Made by a program: the position numbers and the translations under genes
Shown: positions 36,978 through 45,837 of the stretch, piece after piece
Layout of the letters: each line of letters begins with the position of its first letter
Numbering within the stretch: position 1 is the stretch's first letter
The notes under the pieces: generated by a model
Told to the model about the DNA's origin: nothing
What the model saw: only the letters and a program-made list of their open reading frames with translations
Databases searched by the model: none
Assembly (NCBI RefSeq): GCF_003614185.1
Contig: NZ_KZ987724.1
Span: 3,449,056-3,513,055 of the forward strand
Reading direction: 5' to 3'
DNA: 64,000 nucleotides
Source: Paenibacillus aceti
Lineage (GTDB): Bacteria; Bacillota; Bacilli; Paenibacillales; Paenibacillaceae

Positions 36978-38249
36978 ATGTCAATTGAAGCTAATGCTTC
37001 ACCTGCCGCATCCGACAGCTTGTTCAGGAACCGGTTTTACCAGACCATCTTGATCTCAAATATCTTCCTGCAGATCGGAATCTGGGTCAGAAACTTCGCG
37101 ATCCTGATGTTCGTAACTGAGAAAACCAACAACGACCCGTTGGCAATCTCACTGATCTCTGTCGTAGAATTTGCGCCTATCTTTGTGTTCGGCTTTATCG
37201 GCGGCGCCTTTGCTGACCGTTGGAGGCCGAAGCGAACGATGATCTGGTGTGACTTCCTGTCCGCCGTTTCCGTCTTCGCCGTATTGATCACTTTGCTATT
37301 TGAATCTTGGGAGACCGTATATTTAGCAACCTTCGTATCTGCTATTCTATCGCAGTTCTCCCAGCCCTCAGTCATGAAGATGTTCAAGCAGCATATTCAT
37401 CCAGATAAAGTGCAGCAAGGAATGGCGCTGTTCCAGTCCTTGATGGCGATCTTTATGATTCTTGGGCCATCGCTTGGTATTTTTGCATACCATCATTTCG
37501 GGATCTATGTCTCCATCGGGGTAATGGGCGTGGCCTTCCTGATCTCGGCCCTGGTTCTGTTCCGTCTCCCGCCGGATGCGGAAGAGAAGCAGGTGGAGAA
37601 GCGCGAGTCGAAGATTATGAAGGAGTTGGCCGATGGTTTCCGTTATGTCTGGAACAACCCCACCCTACGGGTACTTGGAGCTACCTTTGCTATCGCCGGT
37701 TTTGCGGTAGGCATTGTTCAGACGCTGGGAATCTTCGTGGTGACCGAACGGCTGGGCAAGCCGAAGGAATTCCTGCAGTTCCTGCTCATCGCGAACGGAA
37801 TTGCTATGTTAATCGGAGGCGCTCTGGTGATGTCCTTTGCCAAGAAAATAGCGCCGCAGGTTCTGCTGGCAATCGGTATACTGGTCAGCGGTCTCTGTAT
37901 CTTCGGAATCGGCTGGTCAACCAGCATTCCGCTGACGATCACTCTGCAGTTCATTAATGGGCTTACCCTGCCCTGCATCCAAATCGGTATCAATACGATG
38001 ATCCTGAAATGGACGGAGCAAGCCTTCGTAGGACGGGTCAACGGGGTGCTGAGCCCGATGTTCACCGGGATGATGGTCATTATGATGTCGTTAGCCGGTG
38101 TTCTTAAGAAGCTGTTCCCGCTCACGGGGATTTATTCCACTTCCGGACTGGTGATGCTGCTCGGTGCGCTGATTCTCGTGCCGATCTTCAAGAACAAGCC
38201 GAAGGAAGAGAATGCCGCAGCTGCGGCCGTTGAACCTGAGACCCCATAG
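36978..38249 (+). CDS. MFS transporter (drug/siderophore exporter-like)
   Basis: 423 residues with twelve predicted helices. MFS signature in the first cytoplasmic loop: GFIGGAFADRWRPKRTMIW. Other segments: VEFAPIFVFGFIGG, MALFQSLMAIFMILGP, and a mid-protein charged loop (PDAEEKQVEKRESKIM). Resembles the MFS_3/DHA3 group of exporters. The ATG at 36978 follows TTTGGAGGAAAACCCG. No regulator is adjacent. Substrate unknown. Confidence 0.85.
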   Translation: MSIEANASPAASDSLFRNRFYQTILISNIFLQIGIWVRNFAILMFVTEKTNNDPLAISLISVVEFAPIFVFGFIGGAFADRWRPKRTMIWCDFLSAVSVFAVLITLLFESWETVYLATFVSAILSQFSQPSVMKMFKQHIHPDKVQQGMALFQSLMAIFMILGPSLGIFAYHHFGIYVSIGVMGVAFLISALVLFRLPPDAEEKQVEKRESKIMKELADGFRYVWNNPTLRVLGATFAIAGFAVGIVQTLGIFVVTERLGKPKEFLQFLLIANGIAMLIGGALVMSFAKKIAPQVLLAIGILVSGLCIFGIGWSTSIPLTITLQFINGLTLPCIQIGINTMILKWTEQAFVGRVNGVLSPMFTGMMVIMMSLAGVLKKLFPLTGIYSTSGLVMLLGALILVPIFKNKPKEENAAAAAVEPETP

Positions 38250-38294
38250 CAGGCCTGATCTCAGATATATTCAGTCATGGACGAGTAAGGGGCT

Positions 38295-38335
38295 GTCTTT
38301 CAAGTCGATCTTCCGACTTGAAAGACGCCTCTTTT
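38295..38335 (+). terminator. MFS gene terminator
   Basis: GTCTTTCAAGTCG (38295-38307) pairs perfectly with CGACTTGAAAGAC (38314-38326), followed by GCCTCTTTT. Confidence 0.9.
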
Positions 38336-38394
38336 GCGTGCCCAAACTTGCCCAGAGATGTGAACATCCCCTGTTTTGGCCGGATCACTCGGAC

Positions 38395-38573
38395 AAGGAC
38401 ATAAATGTCCGTTAGCGTTGATTTTGTAGCACCTCGCCCCTGTAACGGACATAAATGTCCATTACAAGGAAAATAGCCGCGAAAAATGAAATTTTATGCT
38501 TCTAAGGGTCAAAAATGTCCGTTAGAGGCGCGTAATAGCTGCTTTCAGGCTCTAACGGACATTTTTGACCGCT
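38395..38573. repeat. Repeat cluster, family C (GGACAT..ATGTCCGTTA)
   Basis: Four related blocks: GGACATAAATGTCCGTTA (near 38398), TAACGGACATAAATGTCCA (near 38443), GGTCAAAAATGTCCGTTAGA (38507-38526) and its exact inverse (38551-38570). The last two form a perfect 20-bp stem. Blocks start about 45-60 bases apart. No gene is seen in this gap. Confidence 0.75.
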
Positions 38574-38685
38574 ACCCGACCGACTGTGTTTATCACTTGC
38601 GCCACGCAAGCTTAATAGATGGTACAAGGATAGAAGCCGACTCCGACGCGAATAAATACGGAGTTTGGGATTCTGGCTTTGCCCA

Positions 38686-38735
38686 CAAAAAAAGTCGGAC
38701 GGAAAACATGACGTTTTTCCACCCAACTTTTTATT
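38686..38735 (-). terminator. ppaC terminator
   Basis: On the minus strand AAAAAGTTGGGTGGAAAAAC pairs, with wobble pairs, with GTTTTCCGTCCGACTTTTT, followed by more T. It lies ~40 bases after the ppaC stop. Confidence 0.8.
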
Positions 38736-38771
38736 TTAAAGCTTATTGGACAGCGTTTCTTGATCGATTCA

Positions 38772-39704
38772 TCAGCGTTTGTTGAAAATATCCGTAAGCA
38801 CCGGAACGATTTGCGATTTGCGGGACACCACGCCTTTGAGGACCGCCGTGTTGTTCTCAAGCTTCACATTGTAAGCTTGTTCAACTGCATCGGCAGCATT
38901 ACCAACAGCCAGGCCCACAGAATCATTATTAAGGATATCTGTTACGACGAACAGGAACAGAGCAAGTCCCTTGCGATCTACAATATTCCCAAGCGCAGCC
39001 TCCAGCTCAGCCTGACGGGACAGCACATCGTTGACGTCCACCGCATTGACTTGCGCGATCTCCACTTTGGAGCCGCCCATATCAAATTCCTTGGCATCCA
39101 GTGTGATCAATTGCTCGATGCTCTTATCGCTGAGGTCTGCACCAGCCTTAAGCATCTCCAAGCCGTACTCTTCCGCATCCACGCCAGCGATTTCCGCCAG
39201 CTCGCGTGCCGCTGCCACATCCTGCTCCGTGCAGGTAGGCGATTTGAACAGGAGCGAATCGGAAATGATCGCCGATAGCATCAGTCCGGCAATATTGGCC
39301 GGTACAGGAACACCGTTCTCCTTGTACATTTTGTTCAGAATAGTCGCAGTGCAACCCACAGGCTCAGCACGGTAGTACAAAGGTCCGCTTGTCTCAAAAT
39401 TAGCAATACGGTGATGGTCAATGACCTCAGCAACCCGAACTTCAGCGATATCTGCAGCACTTTGCTGACGTTCGTTATGGTCGACCAGAATAACGTCCTT
39501 CACTTCATTAGCCACCGTCTCAACCACACGGGGCGCCTTGAAGCCAAAACGATCAAGTGCAAATTGGGTCTCCCCATTAGGAGCACCCAGAGCAACCGGT
39601 TCAACATTCCAGCCAAGCTTCGCCTTCAAGTCCGCATAGGCAATCGCCGAGCAGATCGTATCCGTATCCGGATTTTTATGTCCGAAAATCAACACTTTTT
39701 CCAT
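38772..39704 (-). CDS. ppaC: Manganese-dependent inorganic pyrophosphatase
   Basis: 310 residues, family II pyrophosphatase of the DHH phosphoesterase superfamily. Seen: metal motif [35 protein letters not shown] (DHH), and C-terminal [12 protein letters not shown]. It hydrolyses pyrophosphate to drive biosynthesis. AAAGGGGAGTTAAC precedes the ATG. Single gene with its own terminator. Confidence 0.96.
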   Translation of the reverse strand: MEKVLIFGHKNPDTDTICSAIAYADLKAKLGWNVEPVALGAPNGETQFALDRFGFKAPRVVETVANEVKDVILVDHNERQQSAADIAEVRVAEVIDHHRIANFETSGPLYYRAEPVGCTATILNKMYKENGVPVPANIAGLMLSAIISDSLLFKSPTCTEQDVAAARELAEIAGVDAEEYGLEMLKAGADLSDKSIEQLITLDAKEFDMGGSKVEIAQVNAVDVNDVLSRQAELEAALGNIVDRKGLALFLFVVTDILNNDSVGLAVGNAADAVEQAYNVKLENNTAVLKGVVSRKSQIVPVLTDIFNKR

Positions 39705-39911
39705 TTGTTAACTCCCCTTTACCTTATTCGCTTAGAAAAGTATATCCCAGAAACTGACCGACAATCAAGGGTTTATCCGCAATTTGCTAGTTTTTTACTT
39801 TTTATAACTTTATGAGATCTTGGTTATATTTTCAGCGAATATTCAGCCAAATCGTAGATAATAGATAATAGGTAAATCAGTAGCTTCGTTTATTAACAGG
39901 GGGACCCATTC

Positions 39912-40598
39912 ATGAGAAATGTAAAAGGCGTGAGAATATTACTGGTCGATGACGAACCGAACATTATTCAATTCCTTGAGCTTGGACTCAGCAACGAGGG
40001 CTTCGAAGTCCGTACTGCCCATGATGGAATGACGGCTGTCAATATAGCTCATACGTATCGGCCCCATATCGTCGTGCTTGACGTTATGATGCCGGGTATG
40101 GATGGCTGGGAGGTATGCCGACTGCTGAGGAGAGAATTGAGCCCTATCTCTATTATTATGCTTACCGCAAAGGATGAAGTGAATGATCGGGTCAAGGGCC
40201 TGACGATCGGTGCCGACGATTATGTGGTGAAGCCGTTCAGCTTCGAGGAATTGCTGGCCCGAATCGGCGCGCGCTTGCGCAATCAGTTCCCTGCCCTGTT
40301 CGGAGAAGTGTCCTATGGCCCTTTTCGAATCGATGACCGCAGGAAAGAAATCATCTATCAGGAGCAGGTGCTGGATCTGTCACCGACCGAGCATGAGCTG
40401 CTTAAATATTTGCTCATTAATCACGGGATCGTACTCAGCAAGACGACAATCCTGGATCAGGTATGGGGCTATGATTTTGGCGGGGAAGAGAATATTGTAG
40501 AGGTCTATATACGCTCATTGCGTGAGAAGCTGAACGACCGGGAGCATCGGCTCATTCGCACCCTCCGCGGCGCTGGCTACCGGGTTGATCTGCCATGA
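39912..40598 (+). CDS. OmpR-family response regulator
   Basis: 228 residues. Receiver domain with acidic pocket DDE (14-16), phospho-acceptor Asp57 (IVVLDVMMPGMDG), Thr in MLTAKDE and Lys in YVVKPFSF. C-terminal winged helix (LSPTEHELLKYLLINHG, VWGYDFGGEENIVEVYI, RTLRGAGYRV). AGGGGGACCCATTC precedes the ATG. It overlaps the histidine kinase gene as ATGA, so the two form one unit. Regulon unknown. Confidence 0.95.
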   Translation: MRNVKGVRILLVDDEPNIIQFLELGLSNEGFEVRTAHDGMTAVNIAHTYRPHIVVLDVMMPGMDGWEVCRLLRRELSPISIIMLTAKDEVNDRVKGLTIGADDYVVKPFSFEELLARIGARLRNQFPALFGEVSYGPFRIDDRRKEIIYQEQVLDLSPTEHELLKYLLINHGIVLSKTTILDQVWGYDFGGEENIVEVYIRSLREKLNDREHRLIRTLRGAGYRVDLP

Positions 40599-42112
40599 TC
40601 AAGCGAGGGCTTCAGATGCTGAAGAACGCGGTATCCCCCCGCTCTCTGCGTGCTCAGCTCTTATCGCGTTCCCTGTTCATTCTGGCCGCATTACTGATTC
40701 TGATCGGCGCGCTACAATACTTCCTGATGCTGAACTTCCTATTTAAGAACCAGGCTGAATCAATGGGGTCACAGATTCTCAGATTTCCGAAGCAAATGAT
40801 GGAGAAGATGGAGCTGTACCCGAGACCTTTTGCAAATTATGGGGATTCTGCAAGTCCAACACGTCCTAATGCGACCACCCCCGACAAAAGCAAGCGCGGC
40901 CCGTTCCTGTTCCTGCCGGACACTTCCCTGGCGATCATTAACGCGGAGGGCGAATTTATCCCACGCTCCCAGCAATCAGGCTTGCCTGCTCCCCAATTGA
41001 CCGCCGAGGAATATAATGAGATTCGCGAGAATTGGCAAAGTCGACAGCCTGAGCGTTACAGGGTTGCCAAGGACGGTGCCGGGAACGAACAGTTGATTGT
41101 GTTCCGGCCCCTGGCGGACTCGAATAGCTGGAACGGCATGATCCAATTAGGCGTACTGACCGCCCCGATCAAAGCGATCGCGCTGCGCCAATTTTTCATA
41201 TTCATCATCTTGGCGGCGCTGGCCTTGCTTGGCGGAATTATGCTCTATCTGCCCGTACTTAAGCGCACCTTAAAGCCCCTGGATCAGATGATAGAATCCG
41301 TTGAGGAAATCGATGCGGGGAATCTCGATCATCGCTTCCCGACCTCGTCCGGGCAGACAGAAATCGACCGCTTGGCCGACTCCTTCAATGGTATGCTGGA
41401 GCGTCTGGAGGGCTCGTTCAAATCGGAGCGGGAGGCCAAGGAGCATATGAGGCGCTTCATCGCCGATGCCTCCCATGAGCTGCGGACGCCGCTGACATCG
41501 ATCCACGGCTTCCTCGAGGTGCTGCTGCGTGGTGCAGCCGAGCGGCCGGAACAGCTCTATCCGGCCCTCAACAGCATGCTGAGTGAGTCCACACGGATGA
41601 AGAAGCTGGTGGAAGACCTGCTATTGCTGGCCAAGCTCGACCGTACCCCGGTCGTTCAGCGCACGGACACACGGCTGGATACGTTAATCCTGGAAATGGA
41701 GCCGCATCTGCGGATGCTTGCCAGGGAGCGAACGGTTAACTTCCGTGTCGAGCCTCAGATCCACGCCATGTGTGATGCCGATAAGATCAAGCAGGTTGTG
41801 CTCAATCTGTTCCTGAATGCCGTGCAGCATACGGATCAGAACGATGGGGTAATCACTGTTACTCTATCCGGTCATTATAAGCGAGCGATCATTACCGTGC
41901 AGGACAATGGAGCGGGCATTGCTGATGAGCATCTGCCCTATGTGTTCGAGCGCTTCTATCGCAGCGACTCTTCCCGCGCCCGCAAGCATGGCGGATTCGG
42001 GTTGGGATTATCCATTACTCAATCCATCATCTCCGCCCATGGCGGCGACATTCAGGTGAAGAGCGAACTGGGACAAGGGACGGCCTTTGAGGTACATCTC
42101 CCCGCTCTATAA
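40595..42112 (+). CDS. Sensor histidine kinase
   Basis: 505 residues. Helix 1 (SLFILAALLILIGALQYFL, about 27-50), an extracytoplasmic sensor region of ~150 residues, helix 2 (FFIFIILAALALLGGIMLYL), a HAMP linker (VEEIDAGNLDHRFPT), HisKA with the phospho-His in DASHELRTPLTSIHG, and HATPase with N box (VVLNLFLNAVQHT), DNGAGI, and GLGLSIT. It signals to the upstream OmpR regulator. Signal unknown. Confidence 0.95.
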   Translation: MIKRGLQMLKNAVSPRSLRAQLLSRSLFILAALLILIGALQYFLMLNFLFKNQAESMGSQILRFPKQMMEKMELYPRPFANYGDSASPTRPNATTPDKSKRGPFLFLPDTSLAIINAEGEFIPRSQQSGLPAPQLTAEEYNEIRENWQSRQPERYRVAKDGAGNEQLIVFRPLADSNSWNGMIQLGVLTAPIKAIALRQFFIFIILAALALLGGIMLYLPVLKRTLKPLDQMIESVEEIDAGNLDHRFPTSSGQTEIDRLADSFNGMLERLEGSFKSEREAKEHMRRFIADASHELRTPLTSIHGFLEVLLRGAAERPEQLYPALNSMLSESTRMKKLVEDLLLLAKLDRTPVVQRTDTRLDTLILEMEPHLRMLARERTVNFRVEPQIHAMCDADKIKQVVLNLFLNAVQHTDQNDGVITVTLSGHYKRAIITVQDNGAGIADEHLPYVFERFYRSDSSRARKHGGFGLGLSITQSIISAHGGDIQVKSELGQGTAFEVHLPAL

Positions 42113-42115
42113 ATA

Positions 42116-42180
42116 AGAGCCGGACCGTCGCTCAGCGTATAGAAGCAGCGCTGAGCGATGATCCGGCTCTGGTTTATTTT
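42116..42180. terminator. Long-stem terminator between the kinase and hflX
   Basis: AGAGCCGGA with TCCGGCTCT as outer stem and TCGCTCAGCG with CGCTGAGCGA as inner stem, followed by GGTTTATTTT. Confidence 0.85.
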
Positions 42181-42192
42181 AATAAAACAAGC

Positions 42193-43473
42193 TTACTCCG
42201 TTCCTTCTATAACGTACTGCTTATACTTCCCATAATCACTCAATCGGCATTCCATATACAGCTTCGTTCCTTCCTCTTCATAGGAAGTTTCGAGAATATT
42301 GGCTTGCTCATTCAAATAGGATACGACCGCTCCCTGATCATACGGGATTAACATGTAGCAGCGAATATAGTCCTTGAAAATCTGCCGCCGAATTTGCTCC
42401 ACCAGCTCGGGGATTCCGATTCGACCCTTGGCGGACATGTATACCTTATCCCCCTGCACCTCAGGGATGCTGTGCTCCGTCAAATCTGCTTTGTTATAGG
42501 CATAGATTGTCGGGATATCCGTCACACCGATTTCCTTCAAAGTCTCATTCGTAATCTGGATCAGCCGTTCAAACTCCGGATTGGCATAGTCCACGACATG
42601 AATGAGCAAATCCGCCTCAGCGACCTCCTCCAGTGTGGAACGGAATGCCTTCACCAAATGATGGGGCAACTTACTGACGAAACCGACCGTATCGGTAAGC
42701 AGGAATGACTTGTTATCCTGCAGCGGGATGCTGCGCACGGATGTCTCCAGAGTGGCGAACAGCATATCCTTCTCCAGCACCTGCTTCTCCTGCGCCGGAT
42801 TGTAAGTCTCCAGCATCGCATTCATAATCGTCGATTTGCCTGCATTCGTGTATCCAACGAGAGAGACGACGGGAATATCGCTCTTCTTGCGCTGTTTGCG
42901 CTGAATTTGGCGATGGGCGGCCAAGGCCTCCAGCTCCCTGCTCAGCATCGTTATCTTCTCTTCGATCCGTCTGCGGTCCAGCTCAAGCTTCGTCTCCCCT
43001 ACACCGCGGTTCTTCGTACCGACCCCGCCGCTCTGACGCCCGAGTGATTCACGCAGCCCCACCAGACGCGGCAGCATATATTTCAGCTGGGCCACCTCAA
43101 CCTGAAGCTGGGCCTCCCTCGTCTTGGCACGCCTTGCGAAGATATCCAGTATGAGGATCGTCCGGTCGATGACCTTGCATTTCAGATCGGACTCTAGATT
43201 GCGAATCTGGGATGGGGACAGTTCATCATTAAAAATAACGAGATTTCCCTCATTCCCCTCCAGCAGCGCGACTACCTCCTGAATTTTCCCCGTCCCGATG
43301 TAATGGGATGGGTTCACTTTGGGCAGATTTTGCGATAAGGTTGCGACTACCTCCACCTCGCAGGCCTCCGCCAAATTCGCCAATTCTTCCATGGAATATT
43401 CAAAATCATCCTGATCATTCAGGTTAACGCCCACCAGGACTGCCTTCTGTTCTAATTGCACCAGTTGTTCCAT
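42193..43473 (-). CDS. hflX: GTPase HflX
   Basis: 426 residues. N-terminal HflX domain (VEVVATLSQNLPKVNPSHYIG, GNLVIFNDELSPSQIRNLE), helical linker, glycine-rich LGRQSGGVGTKNRGVGETKLE, then G domain: G1 GYTNAGKST, G3 DTVGF, G4 NKAD, G5 MSAKG. HflX splits stalled 70S ribosomes and rescues them after heat or antibiotic stress. AAGGGAGGAATACG precedes the ATG. A leader with promoter, hairpin and terminator lies upstream and suggests attenuation control. Confidence 0.95.
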   Translation of the reverse strand: MEQLVQLEQKAVLVGVNLNDQDDFEYSMEELANLAEACEVEVVATLSQNLPKVNPSHYIGTGKIQEVVALLEGNEGNLVIFNDELSPSQIRNLESDLKCKVIDRTILILDIFARRAKTREAQLQVEVAQLKYMLPRLVGLRESLGRQSGGVGTKNRGVGETKLELDRRRIEEKITMLSRELEALAAHRQIQRKQRKKSDIPVVSLVGYTNAGKSTIMNAMLETYNPAQEKQVLEKDMLFATLETSVRSIPLQDNKSFLLTDTVGFVSKLPHHLVKAFRSTLEEVAEADLLIHVVDYANPEFERLIQITNETLKEIGVTDIPTIYAYNKADLTEHSIPEVQGDKVYMSAKGRIGIPELVEQIRRQIFKDYIRCYMLIPYDQGAVVSYLNEQANILETSYEEEGTKLYMECRLSDYGKYKQYVIEGTE

Positions 43474-43543
43474 ATATCGTATTCCTCCCTTTTTTCAGAT
43501 AAAAAATTCTTATCAAAAGCGGACTTTTTAAACCACCTCTAAA

Positions 43544-43660
43544 ATTAAAAAAACACAGTCCTCTGGCTGTGCTATGGTACAAACGGTGCAGCAAACAAGA
43601 AGACACCTGCAGACCTATCTCTGCAAGTGAATCTCAAAGCGGCATATTCTATTATAAAGT
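43544..43660 (-). promoter_or_regulatory. hflX leader: promoter, candidate antiterminator and terminator
   Basis: On the minus strand TATAAT (about 43651-43656) starts a leader that first forms TGCAGA/TCTGCA (43608-43625) and then CACAG..CTGTG (43554-43571) followed by seven T (43547-43553), 70 bases before hflX. A terminator between promoter and gene indicates attenuation, as known for antibiotic-inducible hflX/ABC-F genes. A T-box consensus (GGGTGGNACC) is not present. Confidence 0.65.
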
Positions 43661-43894
43661 TAAGGTTCCCTTTATGATAGCACACCTATCCCGTTCGCCC
43701 TGCACAGAACAGAGCCTTTGAGCAGTATTCAATTAGCCGCGCAAAGTTGTAAGACGGATTTTAATGTACAACACTAGGAACCCTCCGTTCATGTAAATTA
43801 TGTACATATTAACATACTTTAAACCTGCGTACAACGATGCTCGCTGGTAAAGATGACTATAATCAAGTGTGTTCATGCCTACCTGGACAAAGTC

Positions 43895-44090
43895 GAAAAC
43901 TGCAAATAGACAGGCTTTTGGGTCCGAGACCGGCTGTTCTAGGAAAATTCCTGCGAATATGCAGGCTTTATGAGCTTTTTCTGTGGAATCAGGCTGATGC
44001 GGAGAAAATAACTGCCTTTTCGCAGGAATTTATCTTCAAGGGGCCGAATATGGGTGAAATAACTGCATTATCGCAGGCTTTTTGGGGAAC
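43895..44090. repeat. Repeat cluster, family D (AACTGC..GCAGGCTTT)
   Basis: Four blocks near 43895, 43945, 44006 and 44058: AAACTGCAAATAGACAGGCT, TTCCTGCGAATATGCAGGCT, ATAACTGCCTTTTCGCAGGA, ATAACTGCATTATCGCAGGC. Each can form a small GC hairpin, and spacing is 50-60 bases. It runs directly into family B at 44151. A 105-codon frame over this area is only a read-through of repeats. Confidence 0.75.
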
Positions 44091-44150
44091 TCGGAACTGG
44101 GCTGGCAACTCGTACGATCTCCAACGATCTCTAATGTGCTATAACGAACT

Positions 44151-44336
44151 CTAACGAAACGCGGTATCGCTATTCGCGCCAAAAAGGGCCTTTGAAAATT
44201 ATAACGAAACAGGGTAACGTTATTTCGCCCAAATAATCGTGTAAAGCCTGGATTTTGCTCAAATAGCGATATGGTGTTTCGTTAGATTTGAACAGGGCCT
44301 GTTTTTGAGTAAATAGCGTTATGGTGTTTCGTTAGA
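44151..44336. repeat. Inverted repeat cluster, family B, second copy
   Basis: Forward blocks at 44151 and 44201 (TAACGAAAC then TATCGCTATT or TAACGTTATTT) and inverted blocks at 44261 and 44311 (AAATAGCG then GGTGTTTCGTTAGA). Order, 50-base step and total length equal those at 18919-19105, while the bases between blocks are unrelated. Confidence 0.8.
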
Positions 44337-44452
44337 GAGATCAACGGTTGGATCGCCCGCAGGCTTTCGACGGATACAGGGTAAATATGGTATTCTATGA
44401 ACAGTTCGAATTTCATTCCATAACGTGACATGTGATTGGAGGTTATCCAACA

Positions 44453-44881
44453 ATGGTAACAGGTTTCGACGGCTTCGGAGGTTCCCCGTTCGGGGGGATA
44501 GATCATTTCATGTTTAGCGCTGTCCCAGTCATTATTGGGATCATCTTCGTTGCCGTTATCATTACGTTGATTGTCAACGGAGCGAAGTATGTCAAGAACG
44601 CCACCTCTGAGAAGGAATCCAACTACGTCAGAATCGTGTCCAAGCGAATGGACGTCCGCCACCACTCGAATATGAATGACCAGAATTCATTCTCATCTTC
44701 TCACACTTATTATTACATCACCCTGCAATTTGAGAACGGGCAACGCAAAGAATATTTGGATGTCAAAAACCTGTACGGCCTCGTCGCCGAAGGGGATGAA
44801 GGCTATGCCGCTATTCAAGGTGACTGGATCGTCGCCTTTGAACGGAGTGTGCCTCAGGCTGAGCGCTCATCCCGGTTTTAA
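44453..44881 (+). CDS. DUF2500-domain membrane protein
   Basis: 142 residues from the ATG at 44453 (TTGGAGG ten bases upstream). Gly/Phe-rich start (GFDGFGGSPFGG), one membrane helix (AVPVIIGIIFVAVIITLIV), then a soluble beta-rich domain with YVRIVSKRMDVRHH, YYYITLQFENGQRKEYLDV and GDWIVAFER. This is the DUF2500 pattern. Function unknown. Single gene. Confidence 0.8.
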   Translation: MVTGFDGFGGSPFGGIDHFMFSAVPVIIGIIFVAVIITLIVNGAKYVKNATSEKESNYVRIVSKRMDVRHHSNMNDQNSFSSSHTYYYITLQFENGQRKEYLDVKNLYGLVAEGDEGYAAIQGDWIVAFERSVPQAERSSRF

Positions 44882-44934
44882 ATCCGGTGCTAAAGTCATG
44901 ACACCCGTTGGGCGATCAGAATTAGCTTCTCACC

Positions 44935-45123
44935 TTATCCAGCACTGATAAATTGAATAATACCAATGACTATTAACAATAAATACAAACCTGCAATGAT
45001 CAAAAGGATCTTTTTCACAGTTTTCCATCTTTTATTTTGAGAAGATAGCTGCTTCTCGACTTGGTCCAGGCGATTTGTGATTTCTTTGACATCATTATGA
45101 TTATTTTCCTCAAAAGAACTCAT
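44935..45123 (-). CDS. Small coiled-coil/membrane protein
   Basis: 62 residues: charged helical N-terminus with a short coiled coil (VKEITNRLDQVEKQLSSQNK), basic junction (KRWKTVKK) and a C-terminal membrane helix (ILLIIAGLYLLLIVIGIIQF). AGGGAGGAGTGCG precedes the ATG at good spacing. No family is recognised. Tail-anchored with the coiled coil in the cytoplasm is the likely topology. Confidence 0.7.
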   Translation of the reverse strand: MSSFEENNHNDVKEITNRLDQVEKQLSSQNKRWKTVKKILLIIAGLYLLLIVIGIIQFISAG

Positions 45124-45292
45124 AATTTCGCACTCCTCCCTATTTAGATCATTCCTTATTATGAATACATAACCATATAGTTCCTATAAAATCAAGGGAT
45201 TGCAAAACAGCACACGATGATCTGAATTTCGCTCAAAATGACAGAATGAAGAATTTACCTGAAAGATTTTGCAGCATTTTCTGTAAGGCGGG

Positions 45293-45321
45293 TTGACAAA
45301 TCATTAGAAGCACTTCATCAT
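45293..45321 (+). promoter_or_regulatory. Promoter of the mgtA leader
   Basis: TTGACA (45293-45298) is a consensus -35; 17 bases on is CATCAT, a weak -10. The aptamer starts ~15 bases later. Confidence 0.5.
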
Positions 45322-45332
45322 TGTAAATAACA

Positions 45333-45500
45333 AGACCTCGTTAGGTGAGGCTCCTATACAAACATAAGCCACTGCCCAGAAATATCGAAAGATGCCCATG
45401 GGTGGAACAGGAATTGCCGAACTAAGGCTTTTCATAATGTGGCTAAGACGAGATAAATCGTCTTTACGTTGTATAGTGCCAAAACTCAGGTTAGGGGCTG
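45333..45500 (+). ncRNA. M-box (ykoK) magnesium riboswitch aptamer
   Basis: M-box landmarks occur in order: TCGTTAGGTGAGGCTCCTAT, AAGCCACTGCCCAGAAATAT, CGAAAGATGCCCATGGGT, GGAACAGGAATTGCCGA, then GTTGTATAGTGCCAAAACTC, whose GTATAG pairs with CTATAC of the 5' side. A terminator follows and the gene downstream is a Mg transport ATPase. Boundaries approximate. Confidence 0.93.
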
Positions 45501-45529
45501 CGCATCATTGCGTTGACTTAGTTTTCTAT

Positions 45530-45556
45530 GGCCTCCTACCCGGGAGGCCTTTTTAT
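45530..45556 (+). terminator. M-box-linked terminator (terminator 1)
   Basis: GGCCTCC (45530-45536) pairs with GGAGGCC (45543-45549), followed by TTTTTATTT. Expected to form when magnesium is bound. Confidence 0.9.
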
Positions 45557-45584
45557 TTGAACCCACAAAGGAGGGACAATTTCC

Positions 45585-45740
45585 ATGGAAGACAGTAGTC
45601 AGTTATGTAGTCTGTCATGTAATCAGTTATGTCATCAGCAATACCCATCTAAATATTACAGCGGAGAGAAACTGCGCTTATCTCCAAGGATTGTCCCGGA
45701 TTCCCTTGCCGATCGATACCCATCCATCAGGCTTATTTGA
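45585..45740 (+). CDS. 51-codon leader ORF between the M-box and mgtA
   Basis: AAAGGAGGGACAATTTCC followed by ATG opens a 51-residue frame: MEDSSQLCSLSCNQLCHQQY, PSKYYSGEKLRLSPRIVPDS, LADRYPSIRLI. It has three Cys, two YPS motifs and several Pro, and no membrane helix. The ribosome site is among the best in the window, so translation is likely. It lies after terminator 1 and ends 40 bases before terminator 2, the position expected of a regulatory leader peptide. GGAGAG within it (45663-45668) could pair with CTCTCC of terminator 2. No homologue is recognised; chance cannot be excluded. Confidence 0.6.
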   Translation: MEDSSQLCSLSCNQLCHQQYPSKYYSGEKLRLSPRIVPDSLADRYPSIRLI

Positions 45741-45780
45741 ATCTGCCCATCATCTTTGAGATAAGAGCTGATAGATCACG

Positions 45781-45807
45781 AACTCTCCCATGAGGAGAGT
45801 TTTTTTA
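45781..45807 (+). terminator. Second terminator before mgtA (terminator 2)
   Basis: AACTCTCC (45781-45788), loop CATGA, GGAGAGTT (45794-45801) and a run of eight T, 30 bases before the mgtA start. Confidence 0.88.
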
Positions 45808-45837
45808 TTTCCCTCCGCTGCATTGGAGGCGAACACG

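Noticed and set aside
43424-43606. 60-codon GTG frame over the hflX leader terminator
   Set aside because: Weak ribosome site and it continues into hflX in another frame; kept only as a possible leader peptide in the finding, not as a gene.
43837-44154. A 105-codon plus-strand open frame
   Set aside because: It runs across the family D repeat blocks, has no ribosome site and no protein-like features.
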